DNA from: Orbilia blumenaviensis
Taxonomy: Eukaryota > Ascomycota > Orbiliomycetes > Orbiliales > Orbiliaceae
DNA length: 64,000 nucleotides
Assembly: GCA_036872755.1 (NCBI GenBank)
Contig: JAVHNS010000004.1
Span: 2,108,001-2,172,000, forward strand
Reading direction: 5' to 3'
Shown here: piece after piece, positions 51,558-63,000 of the stretch
Layout of the letters: each line of letters opens with the position of its first letter
Numbering within the stretch: the stretch's first letter is position 1
Notes under the pieces: model-generated
Database searches by the model: none
What the model was told of the DNA's origin: nothing
The model's input: only the letters and a program-made list of their open reading frames with translations
Translations under genes and position numbers: made by a program

Positions 51558-53371
51558 ATGACGGCCAATTCTTTAGAATCAAGCAACTCTAAACTTGAGT
51601 CCAGTATGGACGAAAAGGATCCTAAACAAAAAAATATTGCAAGTGGCGATGAGGAGCCGACGGCTGCGTCAATTGACGCAGCAAAGGAGGACGAGTATCC
51701 TCAAGGGATGAAGCGTTTCGTTATTGTTCTGGCTCTCATTTTGGCAATTTTTCTTGCATCTCTAGATATGGTACTTAAATTCCTTCTCTCCATTGCATGC
51801 AATCGTGACCAGTGTAGAATACTAATGATGGCCAATGTTTTTCCTAGACCATTGTCGCTACCGCTATCCCTAGAATCACGGACGAATTCCACGGTCTCGA
51901 CAAAGTATCTTGGTACGGCTCTGCTTTTTTCATGACAAACGGTGGCTTCCAGTCATCATGGGGCAAAGCATACAAATATTTCCCACTTAAAACGGTCTTT
52001 CTTGCCTGTATCGTCGTTTTCGAAGTAGGAAGCCTTATCTGCGCCGTTGCACAGAACTCGACAACGCTCATTGTAGGCCGTGCAGTCACCGGGCTTGGTG
52101 CTGCGGGTATCGGTACCGGTGCATACACAATTATCGCATTCATTGCTGAGCCTGCAAAACGGGCCATGTACACAGGCTTTGTGGGCATGTCCTTCGGGTT
52201 TGCATCGGTCATTGGCCCTCTGCTCGGCGGCGCCTTTACTGATCATGTATCGTGGCGCTGGTGCTTTTATATCAACCTCCCTGTCGGTGGGATATCTGCC
52301 TTAATCGTAATCTTCTTTTTCCACACTCCAAGCGGTGCGAAGCCGGTCGCTGCGACACTGAAAGAGAAGATCTTGCAAATGGATTTTGTGGGAGCTGCTT
52401 TGATCATGGGTGGCATCACTGCCTATATGCTAGCTTTACAATACGGGGGTCAAACAAAGCCATGGAATAGCAGCATGGTTATCGGGCTACTTGTCGGCTT
52501 CGTCTTGATATTTGTGGTTTTTGGTATCTGGGAATTCTATCAAGGGGAACGGGCCATGGTAGTTCCTCGACTGATAAAGCAGCGCGCAATTCTAACCAGC
52601 TGCCTCTTCACATTCTTCTTCGTCGGCTCCTACTATTTGGTCATCTACTACCTACCGATCTACTTTCAGAGTGTTCATGATGCAAGTCCGACCATGTCAG
52701 GGGTGCGGAACCTTCCCCTGATTATCGCTGTCACCATATCAATGATCCTGTCCGGAATCTTCGTTAGTAAGACAGGAATAGCCAATCCTGTTAAGGTAGC
52801 TGGTGCCGTTATTGCGATCGTTGCATCTGGCCTTCTATATACCCTCGATATCGATACATCGGCTGGCAAGTGGATCGGGTATCAACTACTTGGTGGAGTC
52901 GGTTGGGGAATCGCCTTCCAGTTGCCTATTATCGTTGGACAGGCATATTCGGATCCTACAGACGTGTCTTCAGTGACCGCTATGGTACTACGTAAGTCTT
53001 GAAACCCTCTTTTATCGACGTATATATCCATACCTAGGTAAATACAATAAACTAACAAACACGCAACAGTGTTCCAATGCGTTGGTGGCAGCTTCTTCGT
53101 AGCCGCTGGCCAGGCCGCTTTCGTCAATAGGCTACTCGTAAATCTCCCTAACTCACCGGATATCGACCCTATGCATGTGGTAGCTACAGGTGCTACCGAG
53201 ATTCGACGTGCATTCCCAGCTCATATCCCTGAGATTGTGGCTGCGTATATGTCTGGAATCAAAATCTCGTTAGCTATCCCAATAGGAGCGGCCGGGGTTG
53301 GGCTGGTAGTATCGCTATTCGGAAAATGGAATCGAATCCATGCGAGCGCTGCAGCCGCTGCAGCAGCATGA
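51558..53371 (+). CDS. MFS drug/toxin exporter, DHA2 (14-spanner) type
   Basis: A plasma-membrane proton antiporter that exports toxic compounds or secondary metabolites. Exons 51558-51770, 51848-52991 and 53070-53371 give 552 residues. A hydrophilic, acidic N-terminus of about 50 residues precedes the first helix ([26 protein letters not shown]), which includes the DHA2-type LDxTIVxxAxP signature formed across the first intron. [20 protein letters not shown] and [26 protein letters not shown] are typical of this branch. The hydrophobic segments are consistent with 14 membrane spans. A run of seven Ala closes the protein. No biosynthetic enzymes adjoin it, so there is no evidence of a metabolite cluster and the substrate is unknown. 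Confidence 0.9.
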
Positions 53372-53851
53372 AAATAGGCTTTTTTGCTGCGAAATTTTAC
53401 TTCCAGTGTATAATGTATAATAGAGCACATAATAGATACTTACCTGAATACCCAAGTAGTAAGCACCTACAGTTAGACGGGACGTATACATTTCCCCTCC
53501 AGTATCAAGTTATACCGCGCAGGAAGATGTCAGCAGATAGTGAATTTACCTATATTCTTGGCTCGTAAAATACCCAGGGAAGTCCAACATTGGCGAAAAC
53601 CCATTTGGATGTTAAAGTAATTAACGGGCCCGAAATGTTTGTTCTCATCCTTGTCATTCTAAGAAAACAGTGGGGTTGCTTCAGGGTGGGCCTAACGTTA
53701 TAACGTTATCATCTCGGAGCGCTTCATGGTGAATCATATCGTCCAGAATAGATAAAAAGAATGTGTCCCAGAACCTTTCCCATTCCTTCAATCTTAGATA
53801 CTAGTTTTCGAGGCTTATCTAAACACCCAAAGATGCAATAAAATTTATAAA
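53372..53851. other. Intergenic region
   Basis: 480 bases with transporter 3' UTR and the promoter of the Cys-rich surface protein gene. It contains TAACGTTATAACGTTA near 53694-53709, a small inverted repeat. No gene is seen. Confidence 0.5.
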
Positions 53852-55255
53852 ATGGCGCTTTTTCGCATCCTCGCCTGCATCTTATCACTGCATTTAGTGG
53901 CACTCACTGCGGCCGACAGCGCGCAAGCCAAGCTCTCCGCCGCCAATGCCGTCAATAACTTCCTGAGTCCGGATAGGGCAACAATAACCCCTTCTCCCAG
54001 AAAACCACCCACGCTTCTCCAACGCCGTCAAAATAGCGAAGCGATAGCCATTTGCAACAGTTATCGCTCTTTCCTCAATTGCGAAGGCGAATTCGAGACG
54101 GTTTATCCCCTTTGTGCTTGTTACACATCTGGGACATTCGCCGGCTCGCATATCGACGGCCTTGCGAGAACATGTTCCCAATACCTTTTCTCGGTCAGCG
54201 GATCCGCTGTCGCCGCCCCATTCGCCAGCTTCACTAGTTTCTGTGCATCGGCCGGCGATGTCGCTTCGTTATTATCATCGACTGTTCTATCTTGCGAATC
54301 GGTAAATTCTGGAGACCGAGCTTGCGCAACTAGAGCCTCGAATCTTGAATTTTACGGAACCTTGAGCGCCCGTGCGGCCTGCGCATGCTACTCCGGAGAC
54401 CTTTTCGATAGTAATGATAGCTGGGCGTCCACTTGTTACGAAAAAGCTAGTATTGCCGGCGACCCCTTCACGAACACAATCAGGGAATATACAGCATTAT
54501 GCTCAAGTCTCGGCGATGTGAGGGCGTCAGCGAATGATTTTCAGTCCATCTGCAGAAAATTTCGAACTGTATTTTCGAGCTGTACCTCCGGTACCGCTGG
54601 GTTTCTAGACCTGTCGGCTTCTGAGCAGGCGAGTTGTCTTTGCTATTCCGGCATGGACTGGATTGCGGCGGAGGCGGATAACGCACTTGGAAGTTGTTTG
54701 CAGTATGCGTCGAGTAATTTTCAGCATTTTGTATCCTCGTATTCGCCGTACGAGGGTCTCTGTAGTTTAGCAGGGGACGTAAGAGCGGAGGCTCAGACTA
54801 CAGGTGGGAGTGATAGAACGAATACCAGACCCGTAAGTCTATAGCCAGGTCGACAAATTATTTAGTGTAACACTGACAATCCGACGAAATAGTCACCAGC
54901 GCCAACTGGCTCATCTAGTGGTCCGACATCTACAGGCAGCGGTGCTCAACAACCCGAGGAAAACGATCGTGGTAGCAGCGGCCTCTCAGGGGGTGCTCTC
55001 GCAGGGGCCATAGTGGGCGCAATAGGTGGCACTGCCCTCCTCACCGGCCTCGGATTCTTTATTTTCTGGAGAACTCGACGATCTGGTGGCAAACCGGTCC
55101 CCTCACCAGCAGGATACGGTGGAATGGACGGCGACGGCGCAGTTGGGGGCATTGAGCAAGAAGTTGGGGGTATTTCGGACAAGCATGAGTACCAGAGTGT
55201 GCCCATTCCACCGCCGCCGATGGCCTGGAGTCAGCAAGGTAACTCGATGAGATGA
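53852..55255 (+). CDS. Surface protein with three six-cysteine CxCY modules and one membrane anchor
   Basis: Not a family I can name. Two exons, 53852-54832 and 54893-55255, give 447 residues. A signal peptide is clear (MALFRILACILSLHLVALTAA). After a Pro-rich LLQRRQ segment, possibly a Kex2-type site, come three modules (about residues 64-140, 147-226 and 230-315). Each has six Cys in the order C, C, CxCY (CACY, CACY, CLCY), C, C and closes with GDV. A Ser/Thr/Gly-rich stalk follows. One transmembrane helix (about 382-402, GAIVGAIGGTALLTGLGFFIFW) comes next, then a basic stop-transfer RTRRSGGK and a cytosolic tail of about 45 residues. This is the layout of a fungal cell-surface sensor or adhesin. 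It is not a classical CFEM (wrong Cys spacing). Confidence 0.8.
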
Positions 55256-55754
55256 GTACGTGTCCACTGGCGCTGGGCACGAGACTACGTGTAAACTTTA
55301 CGTATTAACGTGTCTAGACAAATGCAAGTGCCAATTTGGCATGTGTAAGATAGGCGGATCTATCCAGGGCTGGATAGTAAAATAATGACTAATGTTTATA
55401 TTATGCTTGCCAATATAATAGTACAACTAACCTGCAGACGAACTTTCGAGGCGGAGCATTCCTCCCTGCCAGTTGTCGCTTCTTTTAGTCCAATGCACAC
55501 CTTATTACAGGCATCCAAAGGCGTGCGCGCTCTGCATTCATCTTCCAGCTCGTCAATTCGTAGAATTCTATGGTACACTGCCCTCTGTAATACCCCTGTA
55601 ATACCTTCCTTCCTGTGTTGACGTTGCATTTTCGCCACCGTCAACGCCAAAAATGCAACGAAAAATACTAGTTTCGCGTTACGAGAAAAAATTATCGACA
55701 AACCTCCCGATCAGACCAACGATCCCGACCAATAAAACGATAAAAAATTTAGAA
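55256..55754. other. Intergenic region
   Basis: About 500 bases. A minus-strand open frame beginning near 55632 is noted under rejected items. No supported gene. Confidence 0.4.
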
Positions 55755-55828
55755 TGACCGAAGAGGGGCTCGATCCCTCGACCTCTCGCGTGTGAAGCGA
55801 ACGTGATAACCAACTACACTATTCGGCC
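55755..55828 (-). tRNA. tRNA-Val (anticodon CAC)
   Basis: Read on the minus strand. The acceptor is GGCCGAA (55828-55822) with TTCGGTC (55762-55756) and discriminator A at 55755, with one G-U pair. The D arm is TAGTGTAGTTGG (A-box). The anticodon stem is TTCGC/GCGAG and the loop TTCACAC gives CAC. The T stem is GAGGG/CCCTC with loop ATCGAGC, fitting the B-box consensus though position 54 is A rather than the usual T. 74 bases, no intron. Confidence 0.85.
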
Positions 55829-57851
55829 GCTATGAAACAGCATCAGCCGGATTTCATTTTACAAATATAAAACTTGTGGCATTGTCTATGTAATGTGAAT
55901 GAACAACAGAGAGGGAAGGGAGCATAATAGGCTGAGGCGTTAGTGCCTAAGTCGGCTACCAACGCCATGCGGCGGATACTAAGCCAGGATCCTTGTCCGC
56001 TTTTTCCACGTTTTGATAAATTGGAAACTTAAAAAAGTACTGAAGTATATCACTCCGTATATCCATCATACGGGTTTTTGGTTAACCTGGGAGGTGACTT
56101 GAGCCCCCAAGCTGGCTTAGAAAAGTATGTTTCTTTTATGTTGGTTGCGAAAGAAAGATGAATTGGAGAAACCTTCTACTAAGTCCGCCATCTCCCCTAC
56201 GGTATATACGTGTTTCATAATATAGAAGCTCGAGACTTGGTTAAGCCACGACTCATTAGTTCACTTTGCCTTCCGGAAATATGTTTGGTTTCCCGGTCTG
56301 TCCCGAAAATTATTAGAACCATGTCAGGCTGTCGACGAGGCTGTGAAAATTCAAGTATCCTGCAGGAGATAGATAGACTTTATCAATTGATAATCGATAT
56401 AATGATTAGCCAATCAGGTGGCAACAACCAAACCCCCCACCTTTAACTAATCCTGTGTTATGAGGTTAGGCGAGCTCTGGCGCCTGAACCTGAAACCATC
56501 GCCGACTCGCATCAATTGTTTCCGGAATTCCAACAATCGACAAGCTTCTAAGTGTATCAGTTTGCGGACCTTGCTCTTGGTCGGCAGGCTTGTTTGGGGC
56601 TAAGCCCTCTTGATTGCCTACCCATTCTTCAGCCGGAGGCTATTCTCAGGAATCCGCAGCTGTAGTTTGGGGAATGCAACTCTATACATGTATTTACGTA
56701 TTCTCCTCCAATTCTCCTCGTGTCCCACAAAAACCATATTATCGCAAATTCCAGCAGCTCGGCTAGATAACTCTCCGAATATGCACCCTTGTCTTTCAAT
56801 CGGGTTTCGTCAAGTCATCGTGAGCCAACATCTTGATGGAATTCGAAAGATTCATTTGCTGTTGCCAAGTTAGGAGGTCTGGGGCTGAGCGCAGTATGTG
56901 TGTATGCGACGTTGACATGCAAAAAAGTTTACGGAGCAGACTCGGATACTTCTGCCTGTTTCAGCAGCTCCCCGGATTTTTAAATGTATAGGTAGCTAGA
57001 GGAGTTTATTGGGCAGAGATTCGCCTTACTGCATGCAACTGCCAGGTGGAAATACCCGTTGGAACCTCCATGCATATTTGGTGTGCTTGCCGAGTGGTCA
57101 GTCGCTAGTGAGAGAAAAGTTTCTAATCGATCCCCATGTAAAATTGCGGCGAATTCGAGCGCCAGTGTCTTGCGCTGGGCACACTGTCCCACAACGGATG
57201 ACAGTAAGCAAGGATATCTAACCAACCATTATTATCAGATGGACTCAACTATCCAAGGCGAGTATCTTATTAATGGTTTCTAATATACTTTTTTCTTTTT
57301 CGTTTTAAACCAGCTTCCCGACGCTTTCCGATGTCCTGTATGCTGAGCAGTGCTGGGGGCTTAGCGGGGCTCCTTGCTGGACTCGTTTCGATTGTGGTTC
57401 AATGGTCTGATTGTATCTCGCGGTCGGTGAGGTAACAGGTTCACAGTCATCGATCACGATCATCGCATGTGCAAGACCAAGATATGTGTACCACGATTTC
57501 TATATAACCAGCCTCCAGCCTCCTATCCTACAACGTCTGCTGAAGAGATCCTACCTCCCCTCCACAGGTTTCTATAGATCTCACACCCGCACTGCCAAAC
57601 ACTTAAGTCTACCAAACTATCTTCCAAATTCTATTATTCAACCAAACATTTTATTTAAAACCCTTAAAAATAAAGAAAAAAAAAGTCTCTGCTTGCTTGT
57701 CCTCGCTCTTTGCTTCGAATTTTTCCTGGTTTAATTCTCTTTTGTCAATTTTTTTATTCCACGAATCAGTACCGCTTCCCGGCTGTATATACAGCCCGCT
57801 AATCCTAGGATCCCGTTTACCGTTTCGTTGGTGAATCCGTCGCAGTTCACG
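55829..57851. other. Intergenic region (2.0 kb)
   Basis: AT-rich DNA with no supported coding exon. A tRNA-like but non-folding segment at 57081-57184 is discussed under rejected items. The last 300 bases are pyrimidine-rich and likely hold the promoter and leader of the gene at 57852. Confidence 0.4.
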
Positions 57852-59040
57852 ATGCTTCCCAAGCTTTTCTTAATTCCAATCCTCTTCGCAGAACTTGGTT
57901 TTCTGCCCACCGTCGTAAACGCCGAAGGCATTGGAAAGTAAGTGAAAACTTTCGTCAGGCGGTTATATGCTTTAGGGGAAAACTGGGTTACTAAAACATT
58001 ACAACAGCAACCAACTAGCCGTAGTTGACAATGTTCTTGACGATCCCGAAGGTCCTGACCACCACATAAATCAAAAGCGACAGGGGAGGTTTTTGAAAGT
58101 AAAAGCTCCTCAACTGAAACCCAGCAGGCCAGTGCCTTATGACGGATCCTTAGCCATACAACAAAGATATACAATGGATGCAATAGAGAGGGCCAATAGC
58201 GTCCTAGAATCTTTGAAGTGTGGCACTGAACGATTCTTTGCTTTAATGATCGCGGAGTCTGGGTTGGAAGTAAATGGAGTCCCCTGCAGGAGCGATAGCG
58301 ACGGACACCTCTCCCTAGGAAGCCCGGAGCAGTACAAGCAGATGTTCCGAGGAATCGCTGCAGAAGGGCTTTTGCCGCGGTCGGTCCTCAACCTCACAGA
58401 CCAAGACCCTGTACCCCTTCTTGTTGTAGGCAAAGCCAGCCTTAGACAAAAAACAGAGGTCTACAATAAGCTCGCAGTCCTCGAAGAGGATGACCGTATT
58501 TTGCTCGAAGCAGGTTGCCGGATTTTTTCCGCAATAACTAGTAAACATCCTAACTGCGGCGGCTCCCCTACGAAGGTTCAACCATCGTTCATAGCCCGAC
58601 CCACTAGTGCTCTTCAATACTATATCAACGAAGTAATTCGTAAAACTCGGAATACCCCTCGAGCAGCCCTCCCTCAACAACTGTATAGCACCTCAACTCC
58701 GACCCCGACCCCGAACCCGACCTCACAGTTTCTCACATATTCCGAGATCGAGGCGATTGTTTTTTCAATCATGGAAAAGGTGTTTGCGAAGGATTGGGAA
58801 AGGTTGTATACTTTAGAAGAAAACCCGGGGCCTACCGTTGCACCTTCCGCTTTGAAAGGAGTTTACAGAACCGCCACGATCGATGGGCCTTTCGCAGGCC
58901 AAACCTTTGAGGTTCAATACCTCACTAAGGAAGATGCCACAAAGGTTCTTAAGAATACGAGCAGCAGTACTTCTGCAGTTGGGAAAGCAACCATTATCGC
59001 AATCGCTGCTGGGGTGGCTTTGTTTGGTCTTCTTTTGTAG
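57852..59040 (+). CDS. Secreted, probably GPI-anchored protein of unknown function
   Basis: Two exons, 57852-57937 and 58008-59040, give 372 residues. A signal peptide (MLPKLFLIPILFAELGFLPTV, cut near VNA) starts the protein. The mature part has four Cys (KCGT, VPCRS, AGCRIF, HPNCGG), enough for two disulfides, and a folded-looking region RFFALMIAESGLEVNG and YKQMFRGIAAEGLLPRSVL. A short STPTPTPNPT linker separates it from a second domain (TYSEIEAIVFSIMEKVFAKDW, then GVYRTATIDGPFAGQTFEV). The C-terminus, small residues SSSTSAVG then a hydrophobic tail ending LFGLLL at the last residue, is a GPI-attachment signal pattern. I do not recognise the family. The signal peptide and intron phase support the chosen start. 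Confidence 0.75.
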
Positions 59041-60034
59041 TTTAACCATGTACTTGGATTCACGGATGGCGTTCCACGCTTCTTCTTCCTCTTCCTCTTC
59101 CTCCCCTTCTTTCACCCCTCCCTTACTCACAACATAAAAGTTCGACACTTGTTCAGTCCAAAGCCCCGGTATATGCCATCACATCATATATAAAAGCTCC
59201 TAAACCATCTACATAAACAGCCCGGCGTTTCTATGCTATCTATGTTGTATTCTTTTTGCTTAAGAAAGGTTTTGGCGTTGATGGCGGTTTTTTTTTTTAA
59301 TTTTTTTGAAATAGAAAAAAAAAGGAGGTTCAAGGCTCACTTACACAATTGCATTCCTTTGGTGTTTTGGTTATTGACTTATACTTACATATGTACATAT
59401 GTATTTAACATCCATTCCTTCTGGTTTCTTGTCTTGTTTTGTTTTATTAGTATATACCAGTACATAAATTTAATTCGTCGCTCTTTATTTGTTGTTCGTT
59501 GTTGTAATTTTTGTAGACATCTAGCTGGTTGTTTGTTATCGAGCCATGGTACCACCACCAGTAGCGTAGCTCTAACTAGCCTTGTAAATTTGTACATCCA
59601 GGGCCAACGCTGTTATAGGAACAGAACTGGTTTAGTTTATAAACCTTAAATGCCGGGCGGTAATTAGAGTTTTCGTCTAGATAATCCCTGCAGCCGCCCG
59701 CCTGTGGGCTTTGGGTTAAGATCACCAATGCTAACTTCTATCAAACCATGACAAGGGCAAGAAAGCTGTTTATAGCGGAGTGGTTTCATTATTTATGCTA
59801 TAAAATCTATGTAAAAAGAAAAACTATCATAGTCGCGCACGCATTATAAGCAATCACTAGCACCCCTTGGAATACATTTTGAGGTCGCTCTCGATCTTTG
59901 AGATGCACCTCATAATAAAAAGCAAAACCAGTAAGCAAACACCTTCGAATCTCTATGAACGAAAAAGATAGAAACAGCACAGAATGCCCCCGCCACCGCT
60001 AGGTAACCCCTCCATTTTTTAACGTTTTTCTCAT
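59041..60034. other. Convergent intergenic region
   Basis: About 1 kb between the GPI-type gene and the ACC1 stop codon, holding both 3' untranslated regions. T-rich with a run at 59288-59307. No gene is seen. Confidence 0.5.
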
Positions 60035-63000
60035 TTATGAAAGCATGCTCAAAAGAGCCGCCTTCTCCTCCGCCGAAAGTTTCTCAATCGACGCCGCAAT
60101 CCCCTTCAAAGCCCCAGCCTTACTAGCCCCACTACCTCCCAACATACCCGCAACCTCCTTCGCAACCCCATCAAGCTTCAATTCCTCCATCTTAGCCGCG
60201 ACATCCTTAGTGTGCTCTTCATACCACGTCGCAACGGCCCTATCATTACCTTCGAAACTCTCGCCTCCATACCAGTTCTTCAGCAACTCCAGAGCCGTCG
60301 CTCTCGTCATATTCTTAGACACAGGAACAAGCTTCTTGAGGATATACTCCTCGTTCAATCGTCTCCTCAAACGCCAATAGAGGAATCTACGGGCGTTATA
60401 CCACTGTAGTTCCTTCCTGATCACACCCTTCGCCTTCATTCTTCCAGCGCGATCGTGTAAATCTGCGAAATGCAGCGAGATTTGTCCATAGATCGGCATG
60501 AGGAGGTTCTCTCGTTCAGTCATCTTAACCTTAATATCAGACTGTTCGCTAGAAGACAACGACTTGTTATCAAGTTGTGACTTAAGCTCCGCATAAACCG
60601 GGTCGAGTCTGGCCATGGTCTCGAGCTGCTTATCTCTCCTGTATTTAATCCCCACGATACCCTCTGGTTCCAAAACACCACCTCTAGCCTCCTCGTCCGC
60701 ATACATCTCCATCATATCCGCGTTGATGGTGGGGTCAATAACGACCCAGGATCCACCGCGCAACTCTCCGAATGGCGGGATGTACACAAAGATCGGTTGT
60801 TGATATTTAACCAGCGCGTCGACAATGTATGCACCGTACTTGAGAACTTCGAAGTACATATCACGTTGACCACCGGAGAAACCACGCCAGTTGGCAAGGA
60901 TGATAAGTGGTAGCTGTTCACCCTTGTTGAAATCGTTGATGGCCTGAGCAGTCTTGAAGGCAGAGTTGGGGTACCAGACTTGTCCGGCTTCCATGTTGAT
61001 TTGTTCGGTAGAGTCCGGATTAGCAGGGTCGGCTGGGATGACGTTCTCGACGGATCGGGTCTCTACGGCGATGACACCGACGGGGATACCACCAAGTCTG
61101 GCTCTGCCGATAACAACGGTCTTGGCCCATCCGCTGAGGGTTTCCTGGAAGGACTCCTTATCGAAGAGACCGTATGCGAAACCCATGTCATCTTCCTTAC
61201 CACCAATCAACCACCTGACATCATAAGGCTCCCTCTGTGGGGGCATGTAGAGGATATCACGATCCCATGGATCGCTGGATGGAAGGATTGGAACGGGCGA
61301 GTTCCTCTTGTCTGGGACGTAGGACAACCACGACACAATCTTCGTAATCCCATCGAAGTCATTAGATGCGGTGAGATGGGAAACTCCGTTCTTGTACATG
61401 ATCTGAGTTCCACCAAGTTGAAGATTGGATGTGTAGACCTCACGACCCAAGAGCTTGTTGATAGCCGGGGCACCAGTCAAGATCTGTAACAGTATTAGCT
61501 ACCACATTACCACATATAAAACCAACAAATGGAAGTGAACTTACGATAGGCTGCCCTTCAATCTGCACAGCACGCTGTCCAAGTCTGACAAGGTAAGCAC
61601 CAATACCAACGGAACGACAAGTAACCAACGTGATCGTGAAGATATCATCGTAGGCCCTCGAAGTAGCACCGGCAATGATACCCGAGCCTCTCAGACACTC
61701 TACACCCAGACCATCCTCCTGTCCAATGATGGTTGTGATCTTATACCTCTCTTCACCTTCCTCCACAACCCTCTCAGTAATAACCCCCTTTCTACCACTC
61801 TCCTCAAATTTAGCGTGGACATCAGGCGTCAAATAAAGATATCTGAACCCAGCATCAGGCTTTCCAGGATCATTCCAAGCAACTGAGAACAAAGGAATAA
61901 GCTCCTCAGCCATACCAATACGAGCACCGGAGTTCGCAGACAGGTAGATTCGTGGAATACCAAGCTTCCTCGCCAACTCAGTACAAGCGTTGAAGAAGCG
62001 ATCTTCCTGAGGTCCGAAAGAACCGATCTTGAATGTAATGTCGTTGGCAATGATGATGAATCTTCGGCCCTTGGGGTACTCTGGAGTCTTTGCGGTGACA
62101 AGCCATCCGACCATACCATGGGTATTAGTACCAGGCTCCCGATTGACTTCAACCAAGCTATAGTTGTCGTCAAGCACCAGCTCATTATAGTCAATACAAG
62201 TACCAGGCTGGGGCATCGCCTTCCTAAGCTCTGGATGTTTCTTGACAGCCTTGTCCCAGCTGTTCTGGATAGATTGACGGAAGAGCTCTGGGAAATCGTA
62301 GACATATTGGGTTCCCATCAGGTGGGCTCTATAACGCTTGGGCTGAAGAGCTTCCTTCGTAGCATATGGGGTGCTAACAGCGCGAAGATGCATAGAACCC
62401 GGCTTGCTATTGCTTTCCAACGGAATACTATGGAAGACCCATTGTTTCTTCTCGTTCTTCTTCTCAAAGTAGATTTCGTACTGGATGACGTAGCCAGAAA
62501 CATTGTTGATGATAACTCGGATAGGAGTGGCGATACCAGTAGATGGGTCAGAGCAGACGATACGAATTTCAGCAGTGGTGACACGAAGTCTCCATGAACG
62601 ACGGCCGAAACGGTCGATGAAGCCACCGAGGGCAGAGAAAACTTCTTCGGGCTCAAGTGGGAAGACGGGCGAGAAGTTGATGAAGATGTGGTTAAGATCG
62701 GTACCGTTGTTACCAATGATTTCCAAAGCATCGAGGATATCACTAACGAGACGGTCGGTTTCGGAGATCAAATACTCTGGAGTGGGAATATCATCTCTAA
62801 GTCTACCAGGCCTGACGACAGCACGGGTGAAGTACCTCTGATCGGACGGTACATTCTTTCCAACAGCCTTGTAGACATGGATGTTCCTGTTCTCAGTGAA
62901 CACCGGTGTGATGTTAAAGTTCGACAAACGAGACAACTCAAGCTGGAAAGCCAAAGCCGGCTCAATATGACGAATCCTCTCATCTTCAACGTAAGTGGGC

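Noticed and set aside
53852..55255. CFEM-domain call for the Cys-rich protein
   Set aside because: CFEM has eight Cys with a different spacing; the modules here have six and a CxCY centre.
51558..55255. Secondary-metabolite cluster around the MFS exporter
   Set aside because: No synthase, oxidase or pathway regulator is present on either side; only housekeeping and surface-protein genes.
55396..55632. Minus-strand frame starting MQRQHRKEGITG, with a possible GTTAGT donor after LQ
   Set aside because: It looks somewhat coding and has four Cys, but there is no second exon I can join and no known family. It could be a small gene or a fragment; not enough to annotate.
57081..57184. tRNA-like segment (GCCGAGTGGTC A-box of Ser/Leu type, ends GTGTGCT and GGCACAC complementary)
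   Set aside because: The T arm is not in the right place: the TTCGA loop lies 20 bases too far from the 3' end and the B-box consensus fails. Probably chance or a heavily decayed tRNA.
57411..57734. Frame just upstream of the GPI-type gene ending in a hydrophobic tail
   Set aside because: It starts from a non-ATG codon, lies in the pyrimidine-rich leader, and has no in-frame link to the gene at 57852.
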